Assembly (NCBI GenBank): GCA_019359375.1 | Contig: JAHHHL010000028.1 | Coordinates: 18,410 to 82,409, forward strand | Length of the DNA: 64,000 nucleotides | Origin: Lyngbya sp. HA4199-MV5 | GTDB lineage: Bacteria > Cyanobacteriota > Cyanobacteriia > Leptolyngbyales > Leptolyngbyaceae | Direction of reading: 5' to 3' | Part shown: piece after piece, positions 36,362 to 44,878 of the stretch | Position numbering within the stretch: position 1 is the stretch's first letter | Layout: each line of letters starts with the position of its first letter | Program-made: the position numbers and the translations under genes | The notes under the pieces: model-generated | What the model was told of the DNA's origin: nothing | What the model saw: the letters and a program-made list of their open reading frames with translations, nothing else | The model's database searches: none

Positions 36362-37894
36362 TCAAGTTGCTAAACCGACATCCCCCATATGAATCGTCTG
36401 CTCTGGCACCCCAGCGCGTCGGATTAACGGATAGCTATCGGCATTCAACCCCATCAGGGTTACTTGCGTATCGAATTGATGGTATTTTGCCACCACTTTG
36501 GCAATCGCGGCGGCGGCGGCGTGATCCCACACATGCGACTGGCTAAAGTCAATGACGACCCGAGGAGAATCGGCGCTGTACGCAAAGAGATTGACAAAGT
36601 TGGTAGCAGAGCCAAAAAACAGTTGTCCCGACAGAACATAAAGCTTGGCGTTGTCCCGATCGACCGACAGCGCTGCCCGCACCTGAGCTAATCGCCAGCT
36701 AAACAGCAGCGTGCTGAGAATGACTCCAGCCAGTACGCCCTGCGCCAGATCATGAGTGAATAACGCGATCGTTGCTGTAAACGGCATGACGATCGCCTCA
36801 CCCAGAGGCATCGTTCGCAGCGTTTTGAGTGAACGAAAATCAAACGTTTCAAACGATACCATGATCATCACACCCACCAGCGCTGCCATCGGAATTTGCT
36901 GCACCACGTCTCGCAGGATAAAGATGGCAAACAGCAAGAACGCTCCTGCAACAGCGGTTGAGAAGCGATGACGACCACCCGATCGCACATTAATCAACGA
37001 CTGCCCAACCATGCCACAACCCGCCATGCCACCCAAAAAGCCTGTCACCATGTTGGCAATGCCCTGACCGCGCACCTCTTTGTCTTTAGAACTGCGCGTA
37101 TCGGTTAAGTCGTCTAGCAGTGCAGCCGTCAGCAGCGACTCCAGCAAGCCCACGATCGCCAGCGTCAGTGAGTACGGCAAAATAATCGCCAGCGTTTCCA
37201 ACGAAAAGCTCACATGCGGCAGATGAAACATCGGTAGATTGCGGGTAATCTCACCGATATCGCCCACGCGACGAATGGGAAGATGCGCTGCGATCGCCAC
37301 AACAGTCATCGCCACGATCGCCACTAAGGGGGACGGCACACGCTTTGTGATGTAGGGAAACAGGTAAACGATGGCAAGTGTAGCAGCAACCATGACATAC
37401 GCGTGCCACGGCTCTCCTGGCAACTGCTGAATTTGTGCCACAAAAATCAAAATGCCCAACGCATTCACAAAGCCTGAAATGACTGACTGAGGGATGAAAC
37501 TGAAAAAGCGCCCCAGCTTAAACACACCCATCAACAGTTGAATAATGCCAGTCAAAATAGTCGCAGCAAACAGGTATTCAACCCCATGCTTGGCGACCAA
37601 TGTGGTCATGAGCAATGCCATTGACCCGGTAGCGGCTGAGATCATCGCTGGGCGACCACCTGCCAGAGCAATGACGACCGCCATGCTGAAGGAGGTATAC
37701 AGCGCCACCATTGGGTTGACCCCGGCGATCGCTGCAAACGCTAATGATTCTGGAATTAATGCCAGTGCCACCGTAATGCCTGCGAGCGTTTCAACAGGAA
37801 TGCTGGACAACGGTAGCTGGTGTGCGAAGGACGCTCTGAGCGATCGTACGCGCCCAAAAGCCGTTCTGCCAGCTCTATTTCTAAACGAAAGCAT
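36362..37894 (-). CDS. SulP family anion transporter with STAS domain
   Basis: A 510-residue SLC26/SulP transporter. About 12-14 membrane helices start with VETLAGITVALALIPESLAFAAIAGVNPMVALYTSF, then GGRPAMISAATGSMALLM and the conserved FIPQSVISGFVNALG. The C-terminal STAS domain (about 410-500) contains PRVVIDFSQSHVWDHAAAAAI. SulP proteins move sulfate, bicarbonate or other anions with Na+ or H+. The sequence does not look like BicA at its N-terminus, so I leave the substrate open. Confidence 0.92.
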   Translation of the reverse strand: MLSFRNRAGRTAFGRVRSLRASFAHQLPLSSIPVETLAGITVALALIPESLAFAAIAGVNPMVALYTSFSMAVVIALAGGRPAMISAATGSMALLMTTLVAKHGVEYLFAATILTGIIQLLMGVFKLGRFFSFIPQSVISGFVNALGILIFVAQIQQLPGEPWHAYVMVAATLAIVYLFPYITKRVPSPLVAIVAMTVVAIAAHLPIRRVGDIGEITRNLPMFHLPHVSFSLETLAIILPYSLTLAIVGLLESLLTAALLDDLTDTRSSKDKEVRGQGIANMVTGFLGGMAGCGMVGQSLINVRSGGRHRFSTAVAGAFLLFAIFILRDVVQQIPMAALVGVMIMVSFETFDFRSLKTLRTMPLGEAIVMPFTATIALFTHDLAQGVLAGVILSTLLFSWRLAQVRAALSVDRDNAKLYVLSGQLFFGSATNFVNLFAYSADSPRVVIDFSQSHVWDHAAAAAIAKVVAKYHQFDTQVTLMGLNADSYPLIRRAGVPEQTIHMGDVGLAT

Positions 37895-38153
37895 ACAGTT
37901 GAAGAAAGATTAATGGTGGCTTGCAGCAGTGATTGAAGGGAAGCCAGGTGAATGAGTAAGATTAACCGGATGTTAACTTGTCTACCGCTAGAACCAACGG
38001 GTTAAGCTGTTTTTCGGTAAGATTTAACACCAGCTTTACGAGGAAAGGCGCTGGCATAAAGTTTTGGCGAGACTGTCCTCGATCGAGGTTCCATCCCTCG
38101 TAGAAACAAAGCACATCGGTCAAAGCGCACCAAAATGTTGCATCCTAGTAGGC

Positions 38154-39092
38154 ATGCAATCGCAATCTTCGACCACACCTTCAGTTGGCAAACCGCCCCA
38201 GTTTTACACCTGGCAAAGCTATCGCTGTGCCTACGATCGACTTGCTCCAGATAAATCTGTTCATGGGCTACCGCTGCTGCTGATCCATCCGATCGGGGTG
38301 GGGCTGTCGCGCACGTTTTGGCAACGGTTCTGCGACGAGTGGTATCGTGCAGGGCAGCAAAATCTGATCTACAATCCCGATTTGCTAGGCTGTGGTGAAA
38401 GCGCCATGCCGTCACTTGCCTACTACCCCTCAGACTGGGCAATGCAGCTACAGCACTTTTTGCAAACTGTCATTCAAACACCTGTGGTAGTTGTTGTGCA
38501 AGGGGCACTGCTCCCAGTGGCGATCGAGCTTGTGCATCGACAACCGGATCTTATTCGCGGCTTGGTGATGAGTGGTCCGCCTGCCCGCACGCTCATTGCC
38601 AACCCAACGCCAAACTGGCAACAGCGGATAAGCTGGAATCTGTTCGATTCGCCTTTGGGCACGGGCTTTTATCGCTACGCACGGCGATCGCAGTTTCTGC
38701 GATCGTTCTCCACGCGCCAACTTTTTGCTACGGCTGATGGCGTGGATGCAGAGTGGTTAGCCATGCTCCAGCAGGGTGCGGCTGATCTGGATAGTCGTCA
38801 TGCCGTGTTCTCGTTTCTGGCAGGTTTCTGGCGGCAGGATTATACAAGCAAACTGAAAGCGATCGCCCAGCCAACCTTCATTGTTATGGGTGAGCAAGCC
38901 TCCAGCATCAGCCGCCAAGGAAAAGCAGAGACTCCAGACGAACGGCTACAAGATTACCTCGCCTGCTTGCCCAACAGCGAAGGAACAAAGCTGCCGGGAC
39001 GCAACGTGTTGCCTTATGAATCGACCACTGCCTTTGTTCAGGCGATCGCGCCATTCATTCAACGATTAGAAGCCGTTGGAGCCAAAGAATGA
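38154..39092 (+). CDS. Alpha/beta-hydrolase-fold protein, nucleophile apparently missing
   Basis: A 312-residue protein with an alpha/beta-hydrolase outline: LPLLLIHPIGVGLSRTFW (oxyanion-loop region), YNPDLLGCGES, then the position of the nucleophile elbow reads VVVQGALLPVAIELV. The usual GxSxG is absent and no serine lies at the elbow. Later elements include TFIVMGEQASSISRQG, which occupies the acid-containing strand position. I start at ATG 38154; upstream in-frame starts exist but the family begins near here. Related cyanobacterial proteins share this degenerate elbow as far as I recall, suggesting a non-hydrolytic role. Function unknown. Confidence 0.75.
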   Translation: MQSQSSTTPSVGKPPQFYTWQSYRCAYDRLAPDKSVHGLPLLLIHPIGVGLSRTFWQRFCDEWYRAGQQNLIYNPDLLGCGESAMPSLAYYPSDWAMQLQHFLQTVIQTPVVVVVQGALLPVAIELVHRQPDLIRGLVMSGPPARTLIANPTPNWQQRISWNLFDSPLGTGFYRYARRSQFLRSFSTRQLFATADGVDAEWLAMLQQGAADLDSRHAVFSFLAGFWRQDYTSKLKAIAQPTFIVMGEQASSISRQGKAETPDERLQDYLACLPNSEGTKLPGRNVLPYESTTAFVQAIAPFIQRLEAVGAKE

Positions 39093-39239
39093 CGGCGATC
39101 GAAACCCGGATTGTAACAGAGAGCAATTTTGACTCTATTAGTTGATCTGCATCGGCAGACCTTTGGGGGTGACGTTGAGCAGAATTGGTGTTGGGATGAC
39201 AGTTACAGAATACCGACCAAGGCAGCTTGTAAAAATAAG

Positions 39240-40454
39240 TTATTCCAAAACGATTTCTGCGTCAGCAGGCATTCCCGGTTTCGCGTAGCCGCCTGGGTCG
39301 GTGATCGTGATTTTGATGCCGACGACTTGCTTCACGCGATCGTCGCGAGAGTAGGTGTTTCCTGGCGTGAATGAAGCCTGAGGATCGATCGCCCCTACTT
39401 TGGCATCCAACGGACGGTTAGGATCGGAATCGATGAACACGCGTGCTTTTTGACCGACGCGAATTCTGCCAACATCGCTTTCGGGCACAAAGCCTCGCAG
39501 GTACACCGTGTTGAAATCCAGCAGTGATAGCAATGTTTGCCCATTGATGACAACGGCTCCTGGTTCTTTGCTGCGTGCCGTCACTACCCCGTTAATGGGA
39601 CTGGTAATGTTAAGGTAATCAGCGGTTTGCATTTGCTTTGCCGCTTCTTCAGCATTTTTGATCTCAGCTTCAGCGGTTTTTAGTTGTGCCAGGGCACTTT
39701 GCCGTTGGCGTAACAGCGCACCCAATTGGGCATCTCGAATGCTGGGATTGATGTTGTAGCTGCGAGCGAGAGCCAGACCACCGATCGCCGCATCAATTTG
39801 TTTCTGAGCCGATTCGACCGTAGCGACTGCGTTTCGATAGCTGGTTTCTTTCTCATCGGCTTGTGCTTGGGTAATCGCGCCTTCTTGCAGAAGTTGGGCG
39901 TAGCGATCGCGCGTCACCCGTGCCAGATCGAGTTGCGCCCTTGCTTGCTTTAATTGTGCTTCCAGGGATGCCACATTCGAGGCTGCCTGGTAGATGCGTC
40001 CCTGGCTATCCTGCTGTGATTGCAGCACATTCAACTGCGATTCACGAATCTGGCTTTCCACCACCGCAATTTGGAGTTGTGCCTGCTGTGCCTGCTGTCG
40101 TGCGGCAGAAACTTTGGCAGCAGCGCCTCGCAGTTGTGCCTGCACGTCTGTAGCGCTCATGCGCGCCAGCAATTGACCTTGTTTGACCTGATCGCCTTCC
40201 TGCACCAGGATGGTATCGACCCGCCCACCCGTTTTTGCACCGACATCGGTTTCGTACCCTTCAATGCGACCACTGAGGCGCAAATCATGACTGGATGGGC
40301 GCGCTAAGAAATACCAGATCGCAGCGCTAATACCCGCGATCGCCAAGACCCCCATAAAAATAAGCAACTGTCGGTTACGTTTGCCGTCTTGTTTGGCTGG
40401 CAGTGCTGACGACTCTGACGATCGATCACTTGATCCTGGATGGCTTTGAGCCAT
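39240..40454 (-). CDS. HlyD-family membrane fusion (periplasmic adaptor) protein
   Basis: A 404-residue adaptor for an ABC or MFS exporter. A cytoplasmic Ser-rich N-terminus and one transmembrane helix (about 29-51) lead to a biotinyl-lipoyl half-motif GRVDTILVQEGDQVKQGQLLARM. A long alpha-helical hairpin (about 105-275, rich in Gln and Ala) follows, then the second lipoyl half (ITSPINGVVTARSKEPGAVV) and beta-barrel strands (VGQKARVFIDSDPN). The C-terminus carries PGMPADAEIVL. No transporter gene is adjacent in this window upstream or downstream. A 15-bp palindrome ~120 bp upstream may be its operator. Confidence 0.9.
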   Translation of the reverse strand: MAQSHPGSSDRSSESSALPAKQDGKRNRQLLIFMGVLAIAGISAAIWYFLARPSSHDLRLSGRIEGYETDVGAKTGGRVDTILVQEGDQVKQGQLLARMSATDVQAQLRGAAAKVSAARQQAQQAQLQIAVVESQIRESQLNVLQSQQDSQGRIYQAASNVASLEAQLKQARAQLDLARVTRDRYAQLLQEGAITQAQADEKETSYRNAVATVESAQKQIDAAIGGLALARSYNINPSIRDAQLGALLRQRQSALAQLKTAEAEIKNAEEAAKQMQTADYLNITSPINGVVTARSKEPGAVVINGQTLLSLLDFNTVYLRGFVPESDVGRIRVGQKARVFIDSDPNRPLDAKVGAIDPQASFTPGNTYSRDDRVKQVVGIKITITDPGGYAKPGMPADAEIVLE

Positions 40455-40574
40455 GATGAACCTCAGACGGTATGGTAGTAACGGTCATGCCCACCGTCAT
40501 AACACGTTTCTCTTTAAGGGTTGCAATCGCTTTTCATGATTCAGCCGATCGAGTGGCTGAACGTTATAAATCAC

Positions 40575-40589
40575 ACTAGACAGTCTAGT
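40575..40589. promoter_or_regulatory. TetR-operator-like palindrome upstream of the HlyD gene
   Basis: ACTAGACAGTCTAGT is a perfect 15-bp palindrome with one central base. It lies ~120 bp upstream of the HlyD-family start codon. The shape resembles operators of TetR-type efflux regulators, but no regulator gene lies beside it here. Confidence 0.45.
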
Positions 40590-40677
40590 ATGGTGATGCA
40601 ATGAAGAAACTGACAAAATTGGTCGTGTAGATACCATTGTCTCAACAGATAGGACTGCCTCAGGGTGAATCAGGCAT

Positions 40678-40805
40678 TAGGGCGTGTCATCAATTAGCTC
40701 CGAAACCTTGCAATATCAGCAGTGTCACGCCCGTCCCAACACACTAGGCTAGGGGCTGGAACCCTTAGTGCAAGCAATGTGTAGAGTAATTGATGACAGC
40801 CCCTA
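40678..40805 (+). mobile_element. MITE-like TIR element, copy B (128 bp)
   Basis: Its termini are TAGGGCGTGTCATCAATTA and TAATTGATGACAGCCCCTA, i.e. 19-bp inverted repeats differing only at three inner positions. The interior is nearly identical to copy C. It lies in the divergent spacer between the HlyD gene and the gene at 41093, and is the only copy not next to a stop codon. Confidence 0.9.
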
Positions 40806-41092
40806 GAATGTTGAGACTTCATTGTCATTTATCCTGCGTTTTTGCAGCGTCGCTTCTTGGGGATGTTGGTCTCATTCGCGTTAATCCAAGCAGTGCTTTA
40901 CGGCAAGAAAATGAAGCCAATGGCACTCGATCGCGGAGTCAATGGCTTGATCGACCTGATTCTCCAAAAAAATTAAGGTCAATCTCAGACTCCTGATAGC
41001 CAACTTATTCTTCTCATCTGTGGTGATCTGAGAGATTTGCTTGTCATAATGCCAAAAGCGTATGCTGTCGAGACATGTAATGAGGTTGGACT

Positions 41093-42427
41093 GTGGATGC
41101 AATTTTGGCGCGATCGCGGCAGCTCAAACAAGACCTGGTTGATTTTGTGCTGGATGCCGAAGGCGAGTTGGCAACAGCGTTAGAACAGTATTCTGCTGAA
41201 CAGCTCGCTCGATCGCAACAGCCCGATCAGCACCAGCAAGCACTCGTCGTCGATCGCTTTGTCATCGAAGGCAGAGTGGGCACCCAAACGCCGATCGATC
41301 TGTTTCTCGCCGCCACATCCGATCTTTCAGCCAGCGATCGACAATTGCTTCAAAGCTGGCAGCGCAGTTTTATCGGGCTGTTTGCCGTTACTAAGAGCCT
41401 GCCCGATGGTCTAGAGCTGATGAACTGGCTCACGGCGAAGCTCTATACGGTCAAACCTAATGACCCCGCCACCTTAGAAGAAATGCAGCGGTTCCGGTTA
41501 GGTGAAATTTTGCTCACCCAAATTGCGCCGATCGCAGAGGAAGTCTGGACGTTTACGGCTCCCTTGAAGGTGATGGGGAACTTGGGTAAGCCAAAGCTAG
41601 CCGTGGCGATCGGCAACTTCAAGCAAAACTACAAAGAATCCCTTTACAGCGATGCGCCCGAATTGCTCGAAGAAGCGTGGCGATCGGTCGAGCATTACCA
41701 TCAGGACTTTGTGGACTTTTTTGGCAGTGATGCCATCACGCTACCGGGGTATCAGCTCGGCAAAAAAATCGTCGAATTCCAGGATGTGCTGACCAAAAAG
41801 CAGTTGGCGAAGGCTGGCATTGACGAGTCCAAATCGTTAGCTGATTTAGCCGCAGAGGCAGGCATGGACGAAGCCGAAATCGAAGCCGCTGCCGAAGCGA
41901 TGGGTGCGGATGCCAAAACTGTTTCCACAATGCTGAAGAGCAAAGAGACCGCTGCCAAAATGGTCGCGCCCAAAATTGATCTTCCACCCGAACTGAAAAA
42001 AGCCGAAGTGGTGACAGTGCTGGCGCATCCACGCTGGGGGCAGATGTTTCTGCCCACCTACACCCAAATGGAATCTGTACTGCAAGCAGACGACTGGCAG
42101 AGCGTCCCCGGTGCAGCAAAGCTTGTGGGTAAGTACCTGGATGATCCTGCGATCAATGCCTTTGTCTGGCAGCGCTTAGCAACCGGCTACCCAGACTCTC
42201 TGGAAACTGTGCTGCGATCGCTCCTGGAACGCCCCGACTTTAACCTCAAAAAAGACTTGGAGCCGCTACTGGAACAACACAAAAAGCCCCTACAGCCCGA
42301 CTTACCAGAAATTGCCAGCGTCCCCATCCATCTGCACGATCTGTTTCAGGAAGCCCTCAAAGAGGTGAGCAAGTCACGACCAAAAGATAAGGATGGACAA
42401 AAGCCTAAAAAAGGGTTTCAACGGTAG
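41093..42427 (+). CDS. Conserved cyanobacterial hypothetical protein
   Basis: A 444-residue soluble protein starting at GTG 41093, with TGAGG seven bases upstream. No family or catalytic motif is recognised. The N-terminal 200 residues are helical (QLKQDLVDFVLDAEGELATALEQY, then RFVIEGRVGTQTPIDLFLAA). A short Ala/Glu-rich segment around residue 255-285 (DLAAEAGMDEAEIEAAAEAMGA) could be a helical linker, and the C-terminus ends in a Lys-rich tail. Overall it looks like a scaffold or regulatory protein rather than an enzyme. It is convergent with the radical SAM gene across a low-complexity repeat. Confidence 0.75.
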   Translation: MDAILARSRQLKQDLVDFVLDAEGELATALEQYSAEQLARSQQPDQHQQALVVDRFVIEGRVGTQTPIDLFLAATSDLSASDRQLLQSWQRSFIGLFAVTKSLPDGLELMNWLTAKLYTVKPNDPATLEEMQRFRLGEILLTQIAPIAEEVWTFTAPLKVMGNLGKPKLAVAIGNFKQNYKESLYSDAPELLEEAWRSVEHYHQDFVDFFGSDAITLPGYQLGKKIVEFQDVLTKKQLAKAGIDESKSLADLAAEAGMDEAEIEAAAEAMGADAKTVSTMLKSKETAAKMVAPKIDLPPELKKAEVVTVLAHPRWGQMFLPTYTQMESVLQADDWQSVPGAAKLVGKYLDDPAINAFVWQRLATGYPDSLETVLRSLLERPDFNLKKDLEPLLEQHKKPLQPDLPEIASVPIHLHDLFQEALKEVSKSRPKDKDGQKPKKGFQR

Positions 42428-42442
42428 AAAATGACGAGCACA

Positions 42443-42546
42443 GAGCCGATTAGCGGTCAGCTTTTTAGCCTTTTGTTTAGCGGTCAGCCGTCAGCGGTCA
42501 GCTTTTTAGCCTTTAGCCTTCACCCCTCATCCCTCATCCCTCCGCC
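42443..42546. repeat. Low-complexity GGTCAGC/TTTTTAGCC repeat
   Basis: TTAGCGGTCAGC and TTTTTAGCC units are repeated several times, followed by CACCCCTCATCCCTCATCCC. The tract occupies the convergent gap before the radical SAM stop codon. Confidence 0.7.
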
Positions 42547-42549
42547 ACC

Positions 42550-43680
42550 CTACTCACGCATAGCCGCCAGCGCCGCCTTATTAATCCGTGCATTGCACTT
42601 GCGAGGGTTATAGATGCTGGTGTACCAGGTACAGCGCTTGCATACATCGGGAAAGTCACCGCGTTCATGGCGATCGATCAACTCATCAATAGCATGTCCC
42701 GTCCAGATCTCTGCCAGCGACGATTCGTTCAGATCTCCAATAATTAACTCAGCTTCAACATCTCGACACGCACAAGCATTCACCTTCCCATTAGCAAGCA
42801 CAACTGGTTTTCTAAACAGCAGTTCGCAGGCTCCTCGTTTGTACGGTGGCAAAACGGCTTCTAAACCGACGTTTTTTAACGCCTCTCCGTCAACTTTGCC
42901 TGCCCAAGAATCAAACATCACAACTTTTTGCAGATCAAGCAGACCTTCTTGAATATAGTGCTGGCACTGCTCCCAAAAATCCCCCACCCAATTTGACGGT
43001 GGGCAACGCAAGGCAAGGCTAAACCGCATAGAGGAACCAGCTTTGCGCTTTGCTTCAATAAACGCCTCAATGTTACGACGGACTAAATCAAAGTAATCAA
43101 CGCCCATAATGGCGTGATAAGTCTGCCTGTCGAACCCACCCCACGACACTTGAATGTGCAGTTTATCGCCATATCTTAGAAGCTTCTCGCTTAGCTGCCG
43201 CTTCATCAAAATGCCATTAGTGTAGAAATCAAAGCCTTCAATTTGAGGACGTTGATAGAGGTCGTCAAGGCGCTGGAAAAGATCGCGATCGACAAACGGA
43301 TCCCCCACAATGGGTGTGAGAGAGACATACTTGCCGCCCATTGCTACATACTCATCAACAATGCGTCGAAATTGCTCCATCGGCATCGTTTCTTTTGCCC
43401 GCTCCATTTGGGGGTAAGCACAGAAAACACATTTGGCGTTACAAATGTTCGTCCCCTCAAGATGAAGGTTTTGCGGTAACTGACGGGTCGCTTCCAAAAT
43501 CTGCCGAATCGATCGTCGCTGTAGGCGAAAACAGTATTCAGTCGCTACCAGATCAAGCAACCAACCCAAATAATGCCTGCTAGGGCGAAGAAGATGCGTA
43601 TTCACCCAGCTCAAAGCGGTTTGAGATCTCTGACCGAAAGAATAGTTCATAACGCGTCTATCGCCACCAAGGAATGACAT
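42550..43680 (-). CDS. Radical SAM/SPASM-like protein
   Basis: A 376-residue iron-sulfur protein. The radical SAM cluster motif NICNAKCVFCAYP places cysteines 80, 84 and 87 at the [4Fe-4S] site, followed by VSLTPIVGDPFVDRD and a TIM-barrel region. The C-terminal part has a SPASM-like cysteine set: RGACELLF, NACACRD, VCKRCTWYT and RKCN, which would hold auxiliary clusters. SPASM proteins modify peptides, sugars or cofactors; no precursor peptide gene is visible nearby. The start could also be the ATG at 43650; neither has a clear ribosome-binding site. Confidence 0.9.
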   Translation of the reverse strand: MSFLGGDRRVMNYSFGQRSQTALSWVNTHLLRPSRHYLGWLLDLVATEYCFRLQRRSIRQILEATRQLPQNLHLEGTNICNAKCVFCAYPQMERAKETMPMEQFRRIVDEYVAMGGKYVSLTPIVGDPFVDRDLFQRLDDLYQRPQIEGFDFYTNGILMKRQLSEKLLRYGDKLHIQVSWGGFDRQTYHAIMGVDYFDLVRRNIEAFIEAKRKAGSSMRFSLALRCPPSNWVGDFWEQCQHYIQEGLLDLQKVVMFDSWAGKVDGEALKNVGLEAVLPPYKRGACELLFRKPVVLANGKVNACACRDVEAELIIGDLNESSLAEIWTGHAIDELIDRHERGDFPDVCKRCTWYTSIYNPRKCNARINKAALAAMRE

Positions 43681-44167
43681 TCAGAGAAGAAAAAATTCTT
43701 CTACAAAGAAATTTATGCTTGAAGGCTGACAGCACCATCAACCATTCGTAGTCTTTCTATGTGTATCGTGCTGCAAAATCGGTACACGCTCCAAAGCCTT
43801 TGCCTGAATGGTAATGCCGCTATGAGGTACTACAGCCGCCTACTATTATACCTATCCCCTTAAAACGCCGTTTCTTTGAATGCAATGCCGTTCGATCTTT
43901 AAGCAAGCTTTAACTTTTTCTTAATTCAGCTAGACAGATTAAAGAGTCAATGAAATTTAGCGATCGACGGTCTTCATCTGCTAAGCGATCGTGGATTTAT
44001 TAAGGTGTCATTCTCTTCTGCCAGTTGATAGGGCTGTGCCTAAAAGCATGAGCATGGGTGAAGTGAAACCGGGACAGTAAAAAACGGCATAATAGATATG
44101 TAGGGTGGTTTGCTGAAGCCGCGTACAATTCAGCTCACCCGATTACACGTTGAGGAATAGCACAGGC
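43681..44167. other. 487-bp divergent spacer before msrB
   Basis: It holds the divergent promoters of the radical SAM gene and msrB. Several HIP1-like CGATCG sites occur. No gene, strong hairpin or repeat-family member is visible. Confidence 0.35.
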
Positions 44168-44575
44168 ATGACAACCACAGATCGTGAATTTGAAGTCAAA
44201 AAAACTGAAGACGAATGGCGGAGCATTTTAACGCCAGAACAGTTCCGTGTATTGCGCCAGCACGGTACAGAGCGTGCCCGTACCAGCCCCTTAGATAAGC
44301 AGTACGGTAAGGGACTCTACGTTTGTGCGGGATGTGACCTCCCCCTCTTTTCATCCGACACTAAATTTGACAGTGGTACAGGGTGGCCCAGCTTTTTTCA
44401 GCCGATCGATGGTGCCATTGATACGACGATCGATCGATCGCTGTTTATGACCCGTGTTGAGACTCATTGCCACCGTTGTGGTGGGCACCTGGGGCATGTG
44501 TTCGAGGATGGTCCTAAGCCAACGGGGCAGCGTTACTGCATGAATGGAGTGTCACTGAAGTTCATTCCTAGCTAA
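44168..44575 (+). CDS. msrB: Peptide-methionine (R)-S-oxide reductase MsrB
   Basis: A 135-residue MsrB that reduces methionine-R-sulfoxide in oxidised proteins. Two CxxC pairs (CAGCDLPLF and [12 protein letters not shown]) bind the structural zinc, and the catalytic cysteine is in [21 protein letters not shown] is the family's substrate-site signature. An in-frame TTG at 44150 would add six residues; GAGG 11 bases before ATG 44168 supports the latter. Confidence 0.96.
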   Translation: MTTTDREFEVKKTEDEWRSILTPEQFRVLRQHGTERARTSPLDKQYGKGLYVCAGCDLPLFSSDTKFDSGTGWPSFFQPIDGAIDTTIDRSLFMTRVETHCHRCGGHLGHVFEDGPKPTGQRYCMNGVSLKFIPS

Positions 44576-44749
44576 GAGAGGTGTCATCATCATGCTCAGA
44601 GAACAGCCATGATTACATGACTGCTCTTGCTGCCATCGTCAAAACGATGAGCATCAACTGACCTGTAAGAAACACCCTGGTCTGCTATATTTTTCTCTCG
44701 ACGGGGCTGAAATTCTCTAGATCGCTGATCTTCGGTAGGTTCACTGCCC

Positions 44750-44878
44750 TAGGGGCTGTCATCAATTACTACTACACATGATTTTCAGCAAGGGTTCCAG
44801 CCCCTAGCTTGGTGTGCCGGGACGGGCGTGACACTGCTGATATTGCAAGGTTTCGGAGCTAATTGATGACACGCCCTA
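44750..44878 (-). mobile_element. MITE-like TIR element, copy C (129 bp)
   Basis: In the orientation that starts TAGGGCGTGTCATCAATTA, this element reads on the minus strand. It ends with TAATTGATGACAGCCCCTA and is nearly identical to copy B. Its first three bases, TAG, are the stop codon of the glycosyltransferase gene that runs into it. Confidence 0.92.

Noticed and set aside
36362..37894. Assignment of the SulP protein as the bicarbonate transporter BicA
   Set aside because: The N-terminal and first-helix motifs differ from BicA sequences I know; substrate left open.
38002..38442. 146-codon minus-strand frame overlapping the alpha/beta-hydrolase-fold gene
   Set aside because: It is antisense to a better-supported gene, with Arg-rich, unstructured composition.
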